Positions 31,908 to 32,116 of a stretch of DNA of 32,116 nt are shown piece after piece. Position 1 is the first letter of the stretch; the number at the start of each line of letters is the position of its first letter. Source of the stretch: an uncultured Lachnospiraceae bacterium (GTDB taxonomy: Bacteria > Bacillota > Clostridia > Lachnospirales > Lachnospiraceae). Below the pieces are notes generated by a model. The model made no database searches. It worked only from the letters and a program-made list of their open reading frames with translations, and was not told the DNA's origin. The stretch spans positions 1 through 32,116 of the forward strand of contig CALWRQ010000021.1 of assembly GCA_944383965.1 (NCBI GenBank), read 5' to 3'. Position numbers and translations under genes: made by a program.

Positions 31908-32116
31908 GCTGTGGCATGATAGCAATGAAGCGAGAGGTTGCCGTCTGAAAATGACGGGTTTTCCGTGGAGCGAATGTCAAGTTAGGAAACTGGCGACAAG
32001 TCACTGTACAAATTAAGATTTCTAAGTTCTGCAACAAGATAGCAGGCCATATGTGTGGAGTCCGCAGGACACACACGGAAACGTGTACAGTCACCGCTTG
32101 TCGTACTGCAAAAGTG
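31908..32116 (+). ncRNA. Long structured 5' leader RNA, probably of the rpsJ (S10) operon
   Basis: The more than 200 bases to the window edge contain no ORF but much pairing. CCGTC/GACGG form a hairpin near 31941-31957. CGACAAG (31994-32000) pairs with CTTGTCG (32097-32103) and, just inside, CTGTACA (32004-32010) with TGTACAG (32084-32090). A hairpin with GTCC/GGAC and GTGTG/CACAC lies at 32053-32076. TTAGGAAA (31982-31989) can pair with TTTCTAA (32019-32025) and would cross the long stem, so a pseudoknot or a switch is possible. From memory it resembles the highly conserved leader before rpsJ in Lachnospiraceae. The gene itself is outside the window, and a raiA-type RNA is the alternative. 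Confidence 0.6.

Overview
The window looks like chromosomal DNA of a Gram-positive anaerobe of the class Clostridia, most likely family Lachnospiraceae. The grounds are strong AGGAGG-type ribosome binding sites, a leucine T-box leader, a thiamine riboswitch with thiW-thiM-thiE-thiD, a LytR-CpsA-Psr protein, a secondary-alcohol dehydrogenase close to the Clostridium beijerinckii enzyme, and a right-hand RNA leader that resembles the one before rpsJ in Lachnospiraceae. Genus cannot be fixed by eye. All genes but one are on the + strand.

Region 1 (1-13267) is the end of a surface-polysaccharide locus. It holds a ThDP-dependent acetolactate-synthase-like enzyme (cut by the window edge), a sugar epimerase/reductase, a GrpB protein, a zinc-domain sugar C-methyltransferase, an NADP-type secondary-alcohol dehydrogenase, three family-2 glycosyltransferases, a polyprenyl-phosphate sugar-1-phosphate transferase and a LytR-CpsA-Psr ligase. 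Together they suggest synthesis of an unusual, probably branched sugar, assembly on a lipid carrier, and attachment of the glycan to peptidoglycan.

Region 2 (13301-18263) is a leucine operon, leuA-leuC-leuD-leuB, behind a promoter and a complete T-box leader whose specifier codon reads CUG. Region 3 (18281-19829) is a membrane-anchored HtrA protease with helically phased CACAATT repeats in its promoter. Region 4 (19864-23534) is a TPP-riboswitch-controlled thiamine salvage operon, thiW-thiM-thiE-thiD plus a HAD phosphatase. Convergent to it is a minus-strand RlmI-like methyltransferase.

Region 5 (24515-30464) holds a secreted choline-binding-repeat protein, then a LysR regulator, a nickel-pincer racemase homologue (LarA family), a malic enzyme and an MBL-fold hydrolase. 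The LarA/malic enzyme adjacency suggests D/L-malate use. Region 6 (30566-32116) holds a GyrI-like protein, a tiny ORF, a perfect 22-bp-arm inverted repeat that encloses a promoter in front of a ribbon-helix-helix/DUF1413-like gene, and finally a promoter and long structured RNA leader running off the right edge.
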